Positions 13,268-15,241 of a DNA stretch of 15,241 bases are shown in pieces. Positions within the stretch are counted from its first letter, which is position 1. The number at the start of each line of letters is the position of its first letter. The notes below the pieces were generated by a model. It did not search any database, had not been told where the DNA came from, and saw only the letters and a program-made list of their open reading frames with translations. This stretch comes from an uncultured Collinsella sp. (GTDB lineage: Bacteria; Actinomycetota; Coriobacteriia; Coriobacteriales; Coriobacteriaceae): positions 1-15,241 of the forward strand of contig CALHDP010000060.1 of NCBI GenBank assembly GCA_938023085.1, written 5' to 3'. The translations under genes and the position numbers were made by a program.

Positions 13268-14158
13268 ATGGCAGAACAGAACAGCAAGGCCGACCGCGTC
13301 AAACTCAATCGCGAGCTCGCGCAGATGCTCAAGGGCGGCGTCATCATGGACGTTACCACGCCCGAGCAGGCACGCATCGCCGAGGAGGCAGGCGCCTGCG
13401 CCGTCATGGCACTCGAGCGCATCCCGGCCGACATCCGCGCCGCAGGCGGCGTCTCGCGCATGAGCGACCCCAAGATGATCAAGGGCATCCAAGAGGCCGT
13501 CTCCATCCCCGTCATGGCCAAGTGCCGCATCGGTCACATTGTCGAGGCGCAGGTCCTGCAGGCCATCGAGATCGATTACATCGACGAGTCCGAGGTTCTC
13601 TCCCCCGCCGATGACGTCTATCACATCGACAAGACCCAGTTTGACGTGCCGTTTGTCTGCGGCGCCCGCGATCTGGGCGAGGCGTTGCGCCGTGTTGCCG
13701 AGGGCGCCACTATGATTCGCACCAAGGGTGAGCCGGGCACGGGCGACGTGGTCCAGGCCGTGCGCCACATGCGCAAGATCCAAAAGCAGATCCGCGACGT
13801 TGTTGCCCTGCGCGACGACGAACTCTTTGAGGCAGCCAAGCAGCTGCAGGTTCCGGTCGAGCTGGTACGCGATGTCCACGCCACGGGCAAGCTCCCCGTC
13901 GTGAACTTTGCTGCTGGCGGTGTGGCAACCCCTGCCGACGCCGCGCTGATGATGCAGCTGGGTGCCGAGGGCGTCTTTGTGGGCTCGGGCATCTTTAAGA
14001 GCGGCGACCCGGCCAAGCGCGCCGCCGCCATCGTCAAGGCCGTGGCCAACTTCACCGATGCCAAGCTCATCGCCGAGCTTTCGGAGGACCTGGGCGAGGC
14101 CATGGTGGGCATCAACGCCGATGAGATCGAGATTATCATGGAGGAGCGCGGACGCTAG
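13268..14158 (+). CDS. pdxS: Pyridoxal 5'-phosphate synthase, synthase subunit PdxS
   Basis: Builds pyridoxal 5'-phosphate from ribose 5-phosphate, glyceraldehyde 3-phosphate and ammonia delivered by PdxT; a cytoplasmic (beta/alpha)8 barrel forming a 12-mer. The 296 aa are full length. D28 in GGVIMDV, K85 in MAKCRIGH and K153 in RTKGEPGTG match the two catalytic lysines and the ribose-phosphate-binding aspartate of the family. GVATPADAALMMQLGAEGVFVGSG is the phosphate-binding end of the barrel. The frame is open 14 codons upstream; the ATG at 13268 has a GGGAG site and gives the normal N-terminus. pdxT follows 20 bp downstream. Confidence 0.98.
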   Translation: MAEQNSKADRVKLNRELAQMLKGGVIMDVTTPEQARIAEEAGACAVMALERIPADIRAAGGVSRMSDPKMIKGIQEAVSIPVMAKCRIGHIVEAQVLQAIEIDYIDESEVLSPADDVYHIDKTQFDVPFVCGARDLGEALRRVAEGATMIRTKGEPGTGDVVQAVRHMRKIQKQIRDVVALRDDELFEAAKQLQVPVELVRDVHATGKLPVVNFAAGGVATPADAALMMQLGAEGVFVGSGIFKSGDPAKRAAAIVKAVANFTDAKLIAELSEDLGEAMVGINADEIEIIMEERGR

Positions 14159-14178
14159 TCCGGCAGAAAGGATCGCAC

Positions 14179-14766
14179 ATGAGCGATTATGCAGACCAAA
14201 CGGTCGCCGTGCTGGCGGTCCAAGGCGCTTTTGCCGAGCACGAGGCAAGACTATTCGAGCTTGGCGCACACTGTATTGAGCTGAGGCAGGCGGCTGATTT
14301 GAAGCAGGACTTTGACCGTCTGGTACTTCCCGGCGGCGAGTCTACCGTTCAAGGGAAGCTGCTTGATGAGTTGGACATGCTCGAGGAGCTTCGTGCCCGT
14401 ATCGCTGAAGGTATGCCCGTCCTGGGCACCTGCGCCGGCCTGATTCTACTGGCTCACGACCTTGCCGCCCATGACGATAAGGGCACGCCGCGTCTGGAAA
14501 CCATGGATGTACTTGTCGAGCGCAATGCCTACGGCAGGCAGCTCGGCAGCTTTCGAACCAAGGGGCAGGTAGCCGGCATCGACGGTGAAGTGCCGCTGAC
14601 GTTTATCCGCGCGCCCCGCATCGTCGAGGTCCACGGCGACGCCAAGGCCTTAGCGAAAGTCGACGGTCGTATTGTCGCCGCCCGTCAGGGCAACCAGCTC
14701 GGCGTAACCTTCCACCCCGAACTCGACGAAGACACCCGCCTCCACGAACTGTTCCTACAAATGTAG
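14179..14766 (+). CDS. pdxT: Pyridoxal 5'-phosphate synthase, glutaminase subunit PdxT
   Basis: Class I glutamine amidotransferase that hydrolyses glutamine and passes ammonia to PdxS. The 195 aa are normal length. The catalytic triad is visible as C85 (GTCAGLILLA), H179 and E181 (FHPELDED). VLAVQGAFAEH and LVLPGGEST are the usual N-terminal blocks. The start at 14179 has an AAAGGA site. It lies 20 bp after pdxS and is surely co-transcribed with it. Confidence 0.97.
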   Translation: MSDYADQTVAVLAVQGAFAEHEARLFELGAHCIELRQAADLKQDFDRLVLPGGESTVQGKLLDELDMLEELRARIAEGMPVLGTCAGLILLAHDLAAHDDKGTPRLETMDVLVERNAYGRQLGSFRTKGQVAGIDGEVPLTFIRAPRIVEVHGDAKALAKVDGRIVAARQGNQLGVTFHPELDEDTRLHELFLQM

Positions 14767-14789
14767 GCATCGAAATCAACAAACGAAAC

Positions 14790-14853
14790 GAGAGTGGATA
14801 ATCTCCCACCTTGAGCATGAATATGGGCTCATACCGGGAGATTATCCACTCTC
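14790..14853. repeat. Perfect 18-bp inverted repeat after pdxT
   Basis: GAGAGTGGATAATCTCCC (14790-14807) and its exact complement (14836-14853) flank a 28-nt loop. The loop itself contains a 5-bp TGAGC/GCTCA stem. It lies 23 bp after the pdxT stop and has no T-run, so it is not a standard terminator. Confidence 0.88.
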
Positions 14854-14861
14854 ATGCTACG

Positions 14862-14924
14862 TAGTCGTTGGGGACGTTCTTAAATGACCAGTCAAACAAG
14901 AACGTCCCCAACGACTATCTTTTA
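14862..14924 (+). terminator. 20-bp stem hairpin, likely terminator of pdxST
   Basis: Arms at 14862-14881 and 14898-14917 are perfect 20-bp complements around a 16-nt loop containing TGAC-CA-GTCA. It is followed by TCTTTTA on the + strand. The stem is much longer than a normal terminator, so it may also be a mobile palindromic repeat. Confidence 0.6.
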
Positions 14925-14970
14925 GCAGGTCTGGATCATGGCAATGTCGATGTTTTGGCACCGACAGCGA

Positions 14971-15070
14971 GCGCCCACCAGAGCGAACAAATTGGCATGA
15001 AAAGAGGACGGCATAGACCTTCTGGTCATGCCGTCCTCTTTGAATGACAAGTTGTCGCTCTGGTGGGCGC
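14971..15070. repeat. Nested 100-bp hairpin
   Basis: Outer arms GCGCCCACCAGAGCGA (14971-14986) and their exact complement (15055-15070) can be extended inward by ACAA/TTGT with one unpaired A. Inside is a second hairpin: AAAGAGGACGGCAT (15001-15014) pairs with 15028-15041, then GACC/GGTC around TTCT. The inner stem is followed by no T-run on either strand. There is no coding potential. Confidence 0.85.
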
Positions 15071-15083
15071 GCAGCGTCAACTA

Positions 15084-15111
15084 GTTACGCGGTTTGGTAA
15101 AACCGCGTAAC
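15084..15111 (-). terminator. Hairpin just past the RGG-tail gene
   Basis: GTTACGCGGTTT (15084-15095) and AAACCGCGTAAC (15100-15111) form a perfect 12-bp stem with a 4-nt loop. It lies 4 nt after the stop codon of the minus-strand gene at the window edge. It has no clear T-run, so termination is likely but not certain. Confidence 0.6.
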
Positions 15112-15115
15112 CCAA

Positions 15116-15241
15116 CTAGAAGCGGTTGCCGCGGAAGCCGCCGCCGTTGCGGCCGCCACGATCGCCACCGCGGCCGCCGCGGTCGTTACCACGGTTGCCG
15201 CCAAAGCCGCCACGGTTGCCGCCACGGTCGCCATAGCCACC
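15116..15241 (-). CDS. C-terminal RGG/glycine-rich tail of a truncated RNA-binding protein (probably DEAD-box helicase)
   Basis: The last 41 codons of a minus-strand gene that enters from the right edge and stops with TAG at 15116-15118. The peptide is built of GGY-GDRGGN-RGGFGGN-RGND-RGGRGGD-RGGRNGGG-FRGNRF repeats, a dense RGG/RGN low-complexity tail that binds RNA and is disordered. Such tails are common at the end of actinobacterial DEAD-box RNA helicases of the CsdA/DeaD type, so that is my best guess. Other RNA-binding proteins are possible, since no catalytic part is in view. Confidence 0.7.
   Translation of the reverse strand, partial: GGYGDRGGNRGGFGGNRGNDRGGRGGDRGGRNGGGFRGNRF

Noticed and set aside
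13163..14269. 368-aa open frame on the minus strand over pdxS
   Set aside because: It is fully antisense to pdxS, a certain gene, and is low-complexity in translation.

Overview
The window looks like a stretch of chromosome from a high-GC gut actinobacterium of the class Coriobacteriia, most likely Collinsella or a close relative. This is inferred from the GC-rich codon use, a DUF3516-type Ski2-like helicase, a PdxR/PdxS/PdxT locus, a 'reverse' rubrerythrin, and intergenic gaps crowded with long hairpins. No species can be fixed without a search.

Layout. Positions 1-372 hold a 55-bp direct repeat and a partial copy of a repeat family that recurs later. A Ski2-like helicase (373-3054, +) converges on a COG4487/DUF2130 coiled-coil protein (3134-4891, -) across a shared terminator. 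Upstream of the DUF2130 gene is a minus-strand cluster of a HIRAN-domain protein, a 59-aa charged protein and a metallophosphoesterase (5032-6168), ended by a terminator that overlaps a perfect 22-bp palindrome. A 430-bp gap (6169-6593) contains a previously unlisted 27-aa hydrophobic ORF with a sequestered ribosome binding site and a possible opposing promoter: a candidate type I toxin-antitoxin locus. Next is a two-gene minus-strand operon of an iron-type alcohol dehydrogenase and a class 3-like aldehyde dehydrogenase (6594-9203). It is divergent from reverse rubrerythrin (9460-10020, +), and two matching 14-bp palindromes lie in the shared control region.

Positions 10151-11693 are the most accessory-looking part. 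An uncharacterised protein with a C-terminal DUF559/PD-(D/E)XK-like motif is bracketed by two ~121-bp elements, about 79% identical, with 16-18 bp terminal inverted repeats. Each element supplies the stop codon of the gene next to it. The following 11.7-14.8 kb is a coherent vitamin B6 locus: a MocR/PdxR regulator (-) divergent from pdxS-pdxT (+), which make pyridoxal 5'-phosphate. The two sides share a promoter region with repeated CTGACCTT motifs.

The right edge (14767-15115) is a 350-bp gap packed with four long inverted repeats. It is followed by the C-terminal RGG tail of a truncated minus-strand gene, probably a DEAD-box RNA helicase or another RNA-binding protein.
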